9,527 nucleotides of DNA from Planctomycetia bacterium (GCA_009919445.1 RGBY01000088.1:1-9527), one strand, 5' to 3'; shown: positions 1-6,329, counted from the first letter of the stretch. Made by a program: numbers and translations. The notes: generated by a model not told the origin, from the letters alone.

Positions 1-468
1 ATCGGGCAGTTCGAGTGAGACTTCAGCCGGTGGTGGCGCGGTGTTGCTGGCCGGGGTGGGCTCGGCATTGGGATCAAACTTGGGGGTGTTGACACCGGTT
101 CGTGCTGCCAGGTCGGCCGTCAGGGAAACCTTTTCGGCATCTCCCTCTGGACGAATTTCGAGCATGGTCACCCCCCATTCATTGTCAAACTTTTTGCCCT
201 CGACCACCACGACACCGGTGGCACGGGGACCACTCACGGGGATCTGCATGGCGGCAAGACCGTCGACCTCATTCGCTCGGCCGGTGACGCCACCCGACCA
301 GTTGACTGGTTCACCGAGTAACTCACGGGCGCGCTCATTGAGAGTCACTTCTTCCTTGGCCATCTCAACAAGAGGGTGATCGGCCAGTCGACTACAGCCA
401 ACGGTTGCACCAGCCAGGAGAAGGCAGGTCAGGGTAAACCTACGGCGGGCGGTATGGATGCCGGACAT
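1..468 (-). CDS. Exported/lipoprotein-like protein with a Coa1-type domain (3' end outside window)
   Basis: The reading frame opens at an ATG preceded by GGAGG seven bases upstream and stays open to the window edge: 156 codons without a stop, so the C-terminus is missing. Residues 1-25 look like an export signal: an RRRF n-region (R8-R10, F11, weakly Tat-like), a hydrophobic stretch, then TVGC with Cys25. The -3 residue of this lipobox is Thr rather than Leu/Val/Ile, so lipidation is likely but not certain. Residues about 39-118 resemble cytochrome oxidase assembly factor Coa1: a helix ending in ARELLGEPV (47-55) and a strand pair around IPVSGPRATGVVVVEG (76-91), very like the IPVSG...G segment I recall from human COA1. 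The tail from about 125 is Pro/Ala/Thr-rich. Eukaryotic Coa1 acts in early cytochrome c oxidase assembly; a similar role at a bacterial inner membrane is inference only. It is last in a three-gene leftward cluster, 107 bp after the preceding gene. Confidence 0.72.
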   Translation of the reverse strand, partial: MSGIHTARRRFTLTCLLLAGATVGCSRLADHPLVEMAKEEVTLNERARELLGEPVNWSGGVTGRANEVDGLAAMQIPVSGPRATGVVVVEGKKFDNEWGVTMLEIRPEGDAEKVSLTADLAARTGVNTPKFDPNAEPTPASNTAPPPAEVSLELPD

Positions 469-500
469 GGCGGTTCCTCCTTCAGCACGAGGGCGAGAGC

Positions 501-533
501 CCGACCGGTCGGTCAAGCGAGACGCCTATTATG
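501..533 (-). promoter_or_regulatory. Possible promoter and palindrome upstream of the Coa1-like gene
   Basis: In the 107-bp gap before the Coa1-like gene, the minus strand carries CATAAT (528-533), one mismatch from a -10 consensus. About 15 bases further toward the gene is a perfect 12-bp palindrome, CCGACCGGTCGG (501-512). No convincing -35 hexamer lies 16-18 bp upstream of CATAAT. The palindrome could be an operator or a leader hairpin. In GC-rich DNA such a palindrome can arise by chance. Confidence 0.2.
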
Positions 534-575
534 CCGAAGTTCAGCCAGCGAACCGACCCCAGATTAGGAGCATGT

Positions 576-1175
576 TCAGGAGGCGTCGTTGGCCCGGCAC
601 CAGGCAATTTTTTCAGCCGTGGTTGTCGGCAGGTCACCGCTGGCAGCTTTGGCGGGGGCTGGCTCTGGGGCTGCCTCGGCCGAGACATCTGCCACAGGTT
701 CTGGTTCCGGAGCAGGGGCCTCTTCTGCCGGAGCTGCCGCAGGGGCAGCCGCTCCTCGAGCCTGCGCGAGAATTTCAGCGGTCGAGAGTTTGCCAGCCGG
801 CTTGGCGGCTGGTTTGGCGGCAGCACCACCGCGGGCGGCAGCCAGAATATCGGCGGTTGAAGGCCGCTTGCCGGCGGCAGCCTTGGCTGCTGGCTTCTTG
901 GCAGCGGCTTCGGTGGCGGCTGGCTTCGCCGCGGCCTTGGCCGGCTTTTCTGGTTTCGGCCGTGGCTCAGTCACGACCTTCAGGAAGGCAGGGTCGATGT
1001 CGTACCAGCCGATGTTGTTGAACTGGTCGAATTCGACCAGGCAGCGGCCGTTCATATTGACAGTGCGGACGGTGCCCGTGGCCTCGGCAAACCGAGCCAG
1101 TTCGGGTGCCGGTGAGTCGATTACCACGTACTTGTCGGTCCACTCGGCCTTCAGCCGTTCGATCACATCAAACAT
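576..1175 (-). CDS. Small protein: SH3-like N-terminus plus repeated STA[DE]ILA motifs in a charged Ala/Pro-rich tail
   Basis: 199 residues; family not recognised. ATG at 1175 is chosen over the in-frame GTG at 1181 because GGAAGG lies five bases before the ATG and would overlap the GTG. Residues 1-68 look globular: an N-terminal helix (FDVIERLKAEW), then a probable small beta-barrel around GTVRTVNMNGRCLVEFD (34-50) and GWYDIDPAFLKVV (56-68), reminiscent of SH3-like folds. The rest is low complexity. A Lys/Ala/Pro stretch (71-130, basic) holds STADILAAARGG (106-117). STAEILAQARGA (131-142) follows, then an acidic Glu/Pro/Ala stretch (143-178), and the last residues TTTAEKIAWCRAND (184-197) look like a diverged third copy. 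The repeats, set in disordered linkers of opposite charge, suggest short docking motifs or repeated helices joining partners. Middle gene of a leftward cluster: 63 bp after the upstream gene, 107 bp before the Coa1-like gene. Likely cytoplasmic (no signal peptide or membrane segment). Confidence 0.8.
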   Translation of the reverse strand: MFDVIERLKAEWTDKYVVIDSPAPELARFAEATGTVRTVNMNGRCLVEFDQFNNIGWYDIDPAFLKVVTEPRPKPEKPAKAAAKPAATEAAAKKPAAKAAAGKRPSTADILAAARGGAAAKPAAKPAGKLSTAEILAQARGAAAPAAAPAEEAPAPEPEPVADVSAEAAPEPAPAKAASGDLPTTTAEKIAWCRANDAS

Positions 1176-1221
1176 TGCCACCTTCCGTCAGCCATCGATC
1201 AGGTGCCGAAACGCAATCACC

Positions 1222-1259
1222 AGGGGATTACCACCCCTTTAATCTGCCTGATTAGGCAG
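1222..1259 (-). terminator. Two adjacent inverted repeats around the stop of the unknown gene at 1239-1802
   Basis: Two small stem-loops sit side by side. One is a 6-bp stem, CTGCCT/AGGCAG with a 4-base loop (1244-1259), covering the last codons of the upstream gene. The other is a 5-bp stem, AGGGG/CCCCT with a 7-base loop (1222-1238), just after its TAA stop. Neither is followed by a T-run on the minus strand, so these are not classical intrinsic terminators. They may stabilise or partially attenuate the transcript before the next gene. Confidence 0.3.
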
Positions 1260-1802
1260 CCGCTCGCAAGATGCCGGGGGAACAGCCTCTATACCGGCGG
1301 GCCCAATTCGGTAGGTCCAGCTGGCTGTGAAGGGCATCCGTCCAGCCTGCACCGGGGCCGGCCAGATGCTGATTGGGCCAGCTTGAGCGTCGGCGACCGG
1401 CACAGCCAGGCCACTGTAGACCGACCCAAGCCAGCCGGGCGGCTCGTGCAGGCGGCAGGCAACCTCAACCAGCAGGGTGTCGGGAATCTCAGCCGCAGCA
1501 GTCAGACTGGCTGAGAAGTGGGATCTGCCTGCCAGTCCGACGCCCAGGACCGCCGGCCCGCTGGCCGTTTCTGTCGGCATGATCTCGGTGAACACGGGTG
1601 AGGCGGGCCACCGATCTGAAATACCCGGTGCCAGCGTGGCGCGAGGACCTTCGAGCGATTCCCAGACAGGCTGGCCATCAATGGAAATTCGGTGGGCCCA
1701 GCGGTCGTGATACCAATAAAACTCAACCTGGATTCTGCCTGCTGAAAGCTGCAACGGTGGCCGCTGCATGGGCTGAGCAGCGTTGGCGGAGGCATCTGGC
1801 AT
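1239..1802 (-). CDS. Conserved-looking hypothetical protein, probably beta-rich, unknown function
   Basis: 187 residues from the ATG at 1802. The frame extends further upstream, but that part would run into the divergent kinase gene and is low complexity. No good Shine-Dalgarno precedes this ATG or the next in-frame one (1769), so the start is uncertain. The first 20 residues are Ala/Pro/Gln-rich. The body (21-175) alternates aromatic and small residues as in beta-sandwiches: GRIQVEFYWYHDRWAHRI (22-39), WPASPVFTEI (65-74), LGVGLAGRSHFSASL (86-100), LLVEVACRLHEPPGWLGSVY (110-129). There is no signal peptide, membrane helix, or recognised catalytic motif. I recall similar WPxSPxxxE and AGRSHxSxS signatures in uncharacterised planctomycete proteins, but cannot confirm that here. 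First gene of the leftward cluster, divergent from the histidine kinase with 109 bp between the starts. Confidence 0.68.
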   Translation of the reverse strand: MPDASANAAQPMQRPPLQLSAGRIQVEFYWYHDRWAHRISIDGQPVWESLEGPRATLAPGISDRWPASPVFTEIMPTETASGPAVLGVGLAGRSHFSASLTAAAEIPDTLLVEVACRLHEPPGWLGSVYSGLAVPVADAQAGPISIWPAPVQAGRMPFTASWTYRIGPAGIEAVPPASCERLPNQAD

Positions 1803-1835
1803 GGAAGTGGTTTTTCGGCAAGAAGGTGGGAACCA

Positions 1836-1884
1836 GGCGGAGGGCGTTTCCGCCGAACGATTCCCTGCAGTATGTTGAATTGTA
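1836..1884. promoter_or_regulatory. Divergent intergenic region: -10-like box and GGCGGA/TCCGCC inverted repeat
   Basis: The 109-bp gap 1803-1911 separates the leftward cluster from the rightward kinase gene and must hold promoters for at least one of them. On the minus strand TACAAT (1884-1879) is one mismatch from the -10 consensus, but no good -35 box is seen at 16-18 bp. Downstream of it for leftward transcription lies a 6-bp inverted repeat, GGCGGA/TCCGCC (1836-1841 with 1849-1854), extendable by one G-U pair. It could form a leader hairpin or bind a regulator. No clear promoter for the kinase is visible on the plus strand. Confidence 0.3.
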
Positions 1885-1911
1885 CTTAAACCTATCGGTT
1901 GAGGAGATGTC

Positions 1912-2862
1912 GTGGAACCGCGCCGTTCGCTTGGCTGGCCGATCGTCCTTGGCGTGGTGCTGATCGGGTCGATCATCATCCTAGGTGTCGGCTGGGTGCT
2001 GGTCAGCATTGTGGCCGCCCTGGGTTCGAAAAACGCTGCTTTCTACTGGGCGGTGCTGGCGGTCGGTGTGTCCCTGCTGGTGTTGGTGCTCGTGGGGGTG
2101 ATCGTCTACCTCGCGTTGACCATCAAGGCGATTAAGCTTTCTCAGCGGCAGAGCAACTTTATTGACAGTGTCACGCACGAACTGAAGAGCCCGCTGGCCT
2201 CGTTGAAACTCTATCTGCAGACCCTCACCAGGCGACCGGTGCCTCCCAGTGAGCAGGCAGACTTTCACCGTTTCATGCTGCAAGACGTCGAGCGACTCGA
2301 CACACTGATCGATCACCTCCTCGACGCTGCCAAGACCATGCATCGCTCCCGGCCGGCTGGTGGCCAGGCGACAACCGTGCTGCCGGTCTTGGAGCAGGCT
2401 GCCGATCGGGTCATCCAGCGGCACGGGGTTGCTCAAGACACCATCACAATCACCACAGACCCGCCCGCAGCTGATCTGCGGGTGCAGGGCCGCGAGGCTG
2501 ATCTCGAAATCGTCTTTCGCAATCTCATCGATAATGCGGTGAAGTATTCCCTGCCCGAGCCGCAGGTCGAAGTGACTCTTAGCGAGACCGGTCGGGGCCG
2601 CGTGCTGGTGCGGGTGGCAGACAATGGCCCAGGGATTCCTCTGGCAGAACGGACGCAGATTTTTCGGCGGTTTGTCCGGCTTGGCAGTGAGCTTGAGCGG
2701 GCCACTCCTGGGACGGGGTTGGGGCTCTATCTGGTGAAGTCAATTGTCAAACAGCTTCGCGGCCGTGTGGTGGTGAAGGGCAGGCTGACCCGCAAAGGGA
2801 CCGTGCTGGAGGTCGAACTGCCGCAGGCAGTGGGTGTCGTGGCAACAGATGGCGATGCCTGA
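1912..2862 (+). CDS. Sensor histidine kinase, two TM helices, no extracytoplasmic domain
   Basis: 316 residues from a GTG start; GAGGAG (1901-1906) lies five bases upstream. An overlapping ATG at 1907 is out of frame. Two membrane helices (about 10-36 and 44-70) are joined by only some eight residues (GSKNAAF region), and no HAMP domain follows. The H-box is FIDSVTHELKSPLASLKL, with His89 as predicted phosphoacceptor. The HATPase_c domain shows the N-box FRNLIDNAVKYS (202-213), G1 VADNGPGIP (235-243), F-box IFRRFV (250-255), and G2 GTGLGLYLVKSIV (267-279), all intact. It is therefore a membrane-anchored autokinase that probably senses something within the membrane or through a partner, passing phosphate to a response regulator. 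The best candidate partner is the OmpR-type regulator at 5437-6162, on the other side of purH-trpC. Followed by purH on the same strand after 105 bp. Confidence 0.93.
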   Translation: MEPRRSLGWPIVLGVVLIGSIIILGVGWVLVSIVAALGSKNAAFYWAVLAVGVSLLVLVLVGVIVYLALTIKAIKLSQRQSNFIDSVTHELKSPLASLKLYLQTLTRRPVPPSEQADFHRFMLQDVERLDTLIDHLLDAAKTMHRSRPAGGQATTVLPVLEQAADRVIQRHGVAQDTITITTDPPAADLRVQGREADLEIVFRNLIDNAVKYSLPEPQVEVTLSETGRGRVLVRVADNGPGIPLAERTQIFRRFVRLGSELERATPGTGLGLYLVKSIVKQLRGRVVVKGRLTRKGTVLEVELPQAVGVVATDGDA

Positions 2863-2885
2863 CGCAGTCAAGCGGCCACCCTTTC

Positions 2886-2906
2886 GAACCGGCGGCCGGG
2901 CGGTTC
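2886..2906. repeat. GAACCG/CGGTTC inverted repeat between kinase gene and purH
   Basis: A 6-bp perfect stem with a 9-base GC-rich loop lies 24 bp after the kinase stop. No T-run follows, so it is a weak terminator candidate at best. It could instead be an operator for purH. The 105-bp gap contains no other clear signal apart from the purH ribosome binding site GAGG at 2959-2962. Confidence 0.22.
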
Positions 2907-2967
2907 TAATCGTGCTTTGGTCGTGTTGTCGGCCCAGTCCGTCTTCTAGTTTCTTGTGTGAGGCCGC

Positions 2968-4632
2968 ATGCCCCAGTCTGCCCCCCCTCAGTCCGCTCCC
3001 ACAGCCGACGTTGGTACCAGCATTGTGCCGATTCGCCGGGTATTGGTGAGCGTCTATGACAAAACTGGCCTCGATCGCCTGGCCGCTGCTCTGAAGTCGG
3101 CCGGCGTGGTGGCGGTCAGCACCGGCGGCACCGCGCGGGCGCTGGAAGGGTTTGGCGTGACGGTCGAAGACGTTTCAACCATCACCGGCTTTCCGGAAGT
3201 TCTCGATGGACGGGTGAAGACGCTCCATCCCCACATCTTTGCTGGCATCCTTGCCCGCGGCGACCGCGAGGATGATATTGAGGTGCTGGCTGAACATGGG
3301 ATCGATCGCTTTGAGATGATCATTGTCAATCTCTATCCCTTTGCCAGCGTCATTGGCCGCGAGGGCTGCACACCAGCTGAGGCCATCGAATTGATCGACA
3401 TCGGTGGCCCAAGCCTGGTGCGGGCGGCGGCCAAGAACCACCTCTTTACGGCCGTGGTCACCGGGCCTGATCAGTACGACGAGGCAGTTGCTGCGATCAC
3501 GCGTGGCGGGACTACCCTGGCAGAGCGGCGGCTGCTGGCGGTTCGTGCCTTTGAACGCACTGCTGAATACGACGCCGTCATTGCCCGCTGGATGGCCCGA
3601 CACGCGGGGCTGGTAGCCGGGGCGACGGCACCAGCGGTGGCTGCTGAACAGAACGATGAGCCACCACTGCCTACCCGACTGACGCTCAGCCTTGAGCGGC
3701 GGCTGTCGCTGCGGTACGGCGAGAACCCACATCAGTCGGCTGCCATGTACGCACCGGCTGATACCCATCTGGGGCTGGCTGGTCTCAGGCAGCTTTCCGG
3801 GAAAGAGCTTTCCTACAACAACCTGCTTGACCTCGATGCAGCTGTGCGGCTGGCGGGATTGATTCAAGACCCCGGTGCCGTCGTGATCAAGCACACCAAC
3901 CCGTGTGGTGCGGCTAGTGGTGAAACGGTGGAGGCGGCCTTGGCTGCGGCGATGGCTGCCGACCCCACGAGTGCTTTTGGCTCGATCGTGGCCGTGAATC
4001 GCACCTTCGATGCAGCAGCAGCGGAACGGTTGCTCCAGCCCGGCATGTTTGTGGAGGTTGTGGCTGCTCCTGCATTTACACCGGATGCGGTTGAGGCACT
4101 GACAACACGACCAACCTGGAAGGCGAGTGTTCGGCTGGTTGAAGTCCCGCCGGGAGATCCTTGGGCCCCGACGGCGGGGCTGGAACTGCGTAGCGTCGCT
4201 GGTGCGATGCTTGCCCAACGGCCAGATGAGACCCCTGATGATCCCGCGGCCTGGCAGGTAGTGACAAAAATTTCACCACCTGCTGATCTGACCCAGCCGC
4301 TCGACTTTGCGTTTACGATGGTGCGGCGACTAACAAGCAATGCCATTGCCGTTTGCCAAGGGACAAGCCTTGTCGGGGCCGGTGTCGGTCAGACTAGCAG
4401 GGTCGATGCAGTGCGAATTGCGCTGGAGAAGGCAGGTGAGCGGGCCCGCGGCGGTGTGCTGGCCTCAGATGCCTTCTTTCCCTTTCCTGACTCAATTGAA
4501 TTGATCAAGCAAGCGGGAATAGCTGCCGTGATTCAGCCGGGTGGCTCCAAACGCGATCCGGAAGTGATTGCTGCTGCCGATGCCGCTGGCCTGCCCATGG
4601 TCTTCACCTCACGCCGGCATTTTCGGCACTAG
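2968..4632 (+). CDS. purH: Bifunctional AICAR formyltransferase / IMP cyclohydrolase
   Basis: 554 residues, slightly longer than the usual 510-530 owing to a Pro/Ala/Ser-rich N-terminal extension of about 23 residues. The ATG is preceded by GAGG at a short spacing. It catalyses the last two steps of de novo purine synthesis: formyl transfer from 10-formyl-THF to AICAR, then ring closure to IMP, in the cytoplasm. The IMP cyclohydrolase (MGS-like) domain spans about 24-200: SVYDKTGL, STGGTA (51-56), KTLHPHIFAGIL (84-95), VNLYPF (120-125). The transformylase domain spans about 200-554: LRYGENPHQSA (248-258), SGKELSYNNLLDLDAA (277-292), IKHTNPCGAA with the catalytic Lys308-His309 (307-316), DPTSAFGSI, SNAI (457-460), SRVD, ASDAFFPFPD, QPGGSKRD and the family-typical terminal RHFRH. 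The Lys common just before SNAI is Thr456 here. trpC follows after 21 bp on the same strand, so the two are probably co-transcribed. Confidence 0.98.
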   Translation: MPQSAPPQSAPTADVGTSIVPIRRVLVSVYDKTGLDRLAAALKSAGVVAVSTGGTARALEGFGVTVEDVSTITGFPEVLDGRVKTLHPHIFAGILARGDREDDIEVLAEHGIDRFEMIIVNLYPFASVIGREGCTPAEAIELIDIGGPSLVRAAAKNHLFTAVVTGPDQYDEAVAAITRGGTTLAERRLLAVRAFERTAEYDAVIARWMARHAGLVAGATAPAVAAEQNDEPPLPTRLTLSLERRLSLRYGENPHQSAAMYAPADTHLGLAGLRQLSGKELSYNNLLDLDAAVRLAGLIQDPGAVVIKHTNPCGAASGETVEAALAAAMAADPTSAFGSIVAVNRTFDAAAAERLLQPGMFVEVVAAPAFTPDAVEALTTRPTWKASVRLVEVPPGDPWAPTAGLELRSVAGAMLAQRPDETPDDPAAWQVVTKISPPADLTQPLDFAFTMVRRLTSNAIAVCQGTSLVGAGVGQTSRVDAVRIALEKAGERARGGVLASDAFFPFPDSIELIKQAGIAAVIQPGGSKRDPEVIAAADAAGLPMVFTSRRHFRH

Positions 4633-4653
4633 GCTCATTGAGCAGGACTCGTG

Positions 4654-5433
4654 ATGGCATCGTTGCTCGACAAAATTGCAGAGCGGAAACGTCGTGAAGT
4701 GGCCACCACCGCGCGGGAGCGGCCACTGGCGGTGCTTGAGCAAGGGCTCGCGGCTGCGCCGCCGCCGCGTGATTTTTTTGCAGCCGTGTCGCAGCCGGGC
4801 GGGATGCGGCTGATTGCTGAATTCAAACGCCGTAGTCCATCGGCCGGAGAGATTCGTCCCGGGGCTGAGCCGGCGGCGATTGCGGCCGGCTATGCTCAGG
4901 CCGGAGCGGCAGCCCTCTCGGTGCTGACTGATGGTGAAGGCTTTGGCGGCAGCCTGGAAGACCTGGTCGCAGCTCGAGCGGCGGTTTCACTGCCCGTGCT
5001 ACGGAAAGAGTTTGTCGTCGATCCCTACCAGGTTGTCGAGGCTCGGGTGCATGGGGCCGATGCCGTTCTATTAATTGCCGAATGTCTTGATGACTGTCTG
5101 CTGCGGAGCCTCTATCGACAGATTCTTGATCTCGGCATGACACCACTGGTGGAACTGCATGACGAGGAAAATCTTTCTCGCGTCCTGGAACTTGGCGCGA
5201 CGCTCATCGGCATAAACAACCGTGATCTCCGCACGATGACCACCGACATCGGCCATGTGCTCCGGCTTCGGGAGCAGGTGCCGGCTGAATGCGTTGTGGT
5301 GGCTGAGAGCGGCATTCGTTCCCGGTCTGACGTTGAGCAGCTTGAGGCCGCAGGTGTCGGGGCAATGCTCGTCGGTGAATCGTTGCTTGCCAGCCCAGAC
5401 CCGGCAGCTGCAGCAGCGGCCCTGCTGGGCTGA
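4654..5433 (+). CDS. trpC: Indole-3-glycerol-phosphate synthase
   Basis: 259 residues, the normal length for a monofunctional enzyme. ATG 4654 is preferred over the adjacent GTG 4651 because AGGA (4644-4647) is then six bases away. It converts CdRP to indole-3-glycerol phosphate, the ring-closing step of tryptophan synthesis. The (beta/alpha)8 barrel signatures are complete: LIAEFKRRSPSAG (Glu56, Lys58, Ser61-Pro62-Ser63), LRKEFVVDPYQV (Lys118), LVELHDEE (Glu167), IGINNRDL (Asn188) and VAESGI (Glu218-Ser219). These correspond to the catalytic Lys pair, Glu and phosphate-binding residues of the family. No other trp gene is present: instead of trpD or trpF, the upstream neighbour is purH and the downstream neighbour a convergent regulator whose stop lies 3 bp away. 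Confidence 0.98.
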   Translation: MASLLDKIAERKRREVATTARERPLAVLEQGLAAAPPPRDFFAAVSQPGGMRLIAEFKRRSPSAGEIRPGAEPAAIAAGYAQAGAAALSVLTDGEGFGGSLEDLVAARAAVSLPVLRKEFVVDPYQVVEARVHGADAVLLIAECLDDCLLRSLYRQILDLGMTPLVELHDEENLSRVLELGATLIGINNRDLRTMTTDIGHVLRLREQVPAECVVVAESGIRSRSDVEQLEAAGVGAMLVGESLLASPDPAAAAAALLG

Positions 5434-5436
5434 CCG

Positions 5437-6162
5437 TCACTCTGAATGGCCATCTTGCGGGTTGGGGTCGCTGATGAAGCGATAGCCTGCCCCACGAACT
5501 GAGAGAAAATGCTTGGGCTTTGACGGATCGGCTTCAAACGTCTTGCGGAGATTGAGCATGAACGTGTCGACCGTTCGTGTCGCGGGTGCCCGGTCCATGC
5601 CCCAGACGTTCTTGAGGAGTTCAGCCCGTGACACGACCAGGCCTTCGTGTTCAATCAGGTAGCGCAGCAGTTTCATTTCGAGAGCGGTCAGGCGGACAGG
5701 CTGGTTGTCGCAACGGGCCTCATAGGTATCGAAGTTCACCTGTGAGCGGCCGAACGAAAAACTGTTGTCGGGACGTGGGGCAGCGGTATCGTTGCCACGA
5801 CGGCTGAGCAGGCTGCGAATGACCGAGAGCAATTCATCAAGGTCAAAAGGCTTCTGCAGGTAGACGTCGGCACCAGCATCAAAGCCACGGATTCGATCTT
5901 CGACCAGGGTCCGTGCCGTCAGCATCACCACCGGTATGAGATTGCCGGCAGCCCGTAAGGCCTCACAGACTGCATAGCCGCTCATGCCGGGAAGCATCAG
6001 GTCGAGTACGACCAGGTCGATTGGCGGGTCGGCCTCGGTGATCGTGGCAATCGCCCGGGGGCCGTCACCAACAACGGTTACGGCGAAGCCCTCTGACGTC
6101 AAGTTGTAGCGGATGCCGATCGCGAGATGACTCTCATCTTCGACAAGCAGAATGTGTGGCAT
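5437..6162 (-). CDS. OmpR/PhoB-family response regulator
   Basis: 241 residues. The receiver domain (1-120) has the acidic pocket (Glu8-Asp9-Glu10 in LLVEDES), phosphoacceptor Asp54 in VVLDLMLPGMSG, Thr82 in VMLTART, Tyr101 and Lys104 in YLQKPFDLDEL, so it should be fully competent for phosphorylation. A short linker (121-135) leads to a winged-helix DNA-binding domain (about 136-232): VRLTALEMKLLRYLI, RAELLKNVWG, TRTVDTFMLNLRK (probable recognition helix) and FLSVRGAGYRF. Start ATG 6162; only a weak CAGG precedes it, and no better in-frame start is visible. Convergent with trpC (3 bp between stops) and divergent from pdxH. It is the most likely partner of the histidine kinase at 1912-2862, although purH and trpC lie between them. 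Target genes are unknown. Confidence 0.96.
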   Translation of the reverse strand: MPHILLVEDESHLAIGIRYNLTSEGFAVTVVGDGPRAIATITEADPPIDLVVLDLMLPGMSGYAVCEALRAAGNLIPVVMLTARTLVEDRIRGFDAGADVYLQKPFDLDELLSVIRSLLSRRGNDTAAPRPDNSFSFGRSQVNFDTYEARCDNQPVRLTALEMKLLRYLIEHEGLVVSRAELLKNVWGMDRAPATRTVDTFMLNLRKTFEADPSKPKHFLSVRGAGYRFISDPNPQDGHSE

Positions 6163-6190
6163 GATGCCTGAAAAGTGTACCGGTCAGAAT

Positions 6191-6204
6191 GGCGTAGGGC
6201 GTAG
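6191..6204. repeat. Tandem 7-bp direct repeat in the regulator/pdxH divergent gap
   Basis: GGCGTAG occurs twice head-to-tail, 28-42 bp upstream of the response regulator start. OmpR-family proteins bind tandem direct repeats, but usually with a period near 10-11 bp. A 7-bp period is not typical, so this is only a weak candidate for an autoregulatory site. A 7-bp stem including one G-U pair (6206-6212 with 6232-6238) lies next to it. Confidence 0.18.
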
Positions 6205-6254
6205 CGGCATGCGTCGAACCTGACAGAACTGGCGTGCCGGCCACCGTTCACCGC

Positions 6255-6284
6255 TTGCCGAAGCCGGGCTAACCGCCCTATCCT
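6255..6284 (+). promoter_or_regulatory. Candidate sigma70-type promoter for pdxH
   Basis: TTGCCG (6255-6260) and TATCCT (6279-6284), separated by 18 bp, each match the -35 and -10 consensus at four of six positions. Transcription would start near 6291 and give a leader of about 40 bases ending in the AGAGGA ribosome binding site of pdxH. The assignment rests on pattern matching with a consensus that may not fit this organism well. Confidence 0.3.
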
Positions 6285-6329
6285 TCGCTGAGTCACGACT
6301 GGATGAATGGATGCCAAGAGGAAACAAGA

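Noticed and set aside
589..1242. Long plus-strand Ala/Gly-rich frame opposite the motif-repeat protein
   Set aside because: This is a shadow of GC-rich, Ala/Pro-rich coding on the minus strand. It lacks domain signatures, while the minus strand has a good ribosome binding site and a plausible folded domain.
1803..2009. N-terminal extension of the unknown minus-strand protein up to 2009
   Set aside because: It would overlap the first 98 bp of the well-supported kinase gene on the opposite strand and encodes low-complexity sequence. The ATG at 1802 leaves a normal divergent promoter gap.
3175..4218. Long minus-strand open frame inside purH
   Set aside because: It is antisense to strongly conserved purH motifs, and its translation has no recognisable pattern. 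It is a by-product of high-GC codon use.
6191..6204. GGCGTAG tandem repeat as a definite response-regulator binding site
   Set aside because: The 7-bp period does not fit the usual 10-11 bp spacing of OmpR-family sites, and no second copy was noticed elsewhere, so it is listed only as a weak repeat.
6303..6329. Earlier ATG for pdxH
   Set aside because: It adds nine residues with no ribosome binding site, whereas the ATG at 6330 has AGAGGA at proper spacing and agrees with family length.
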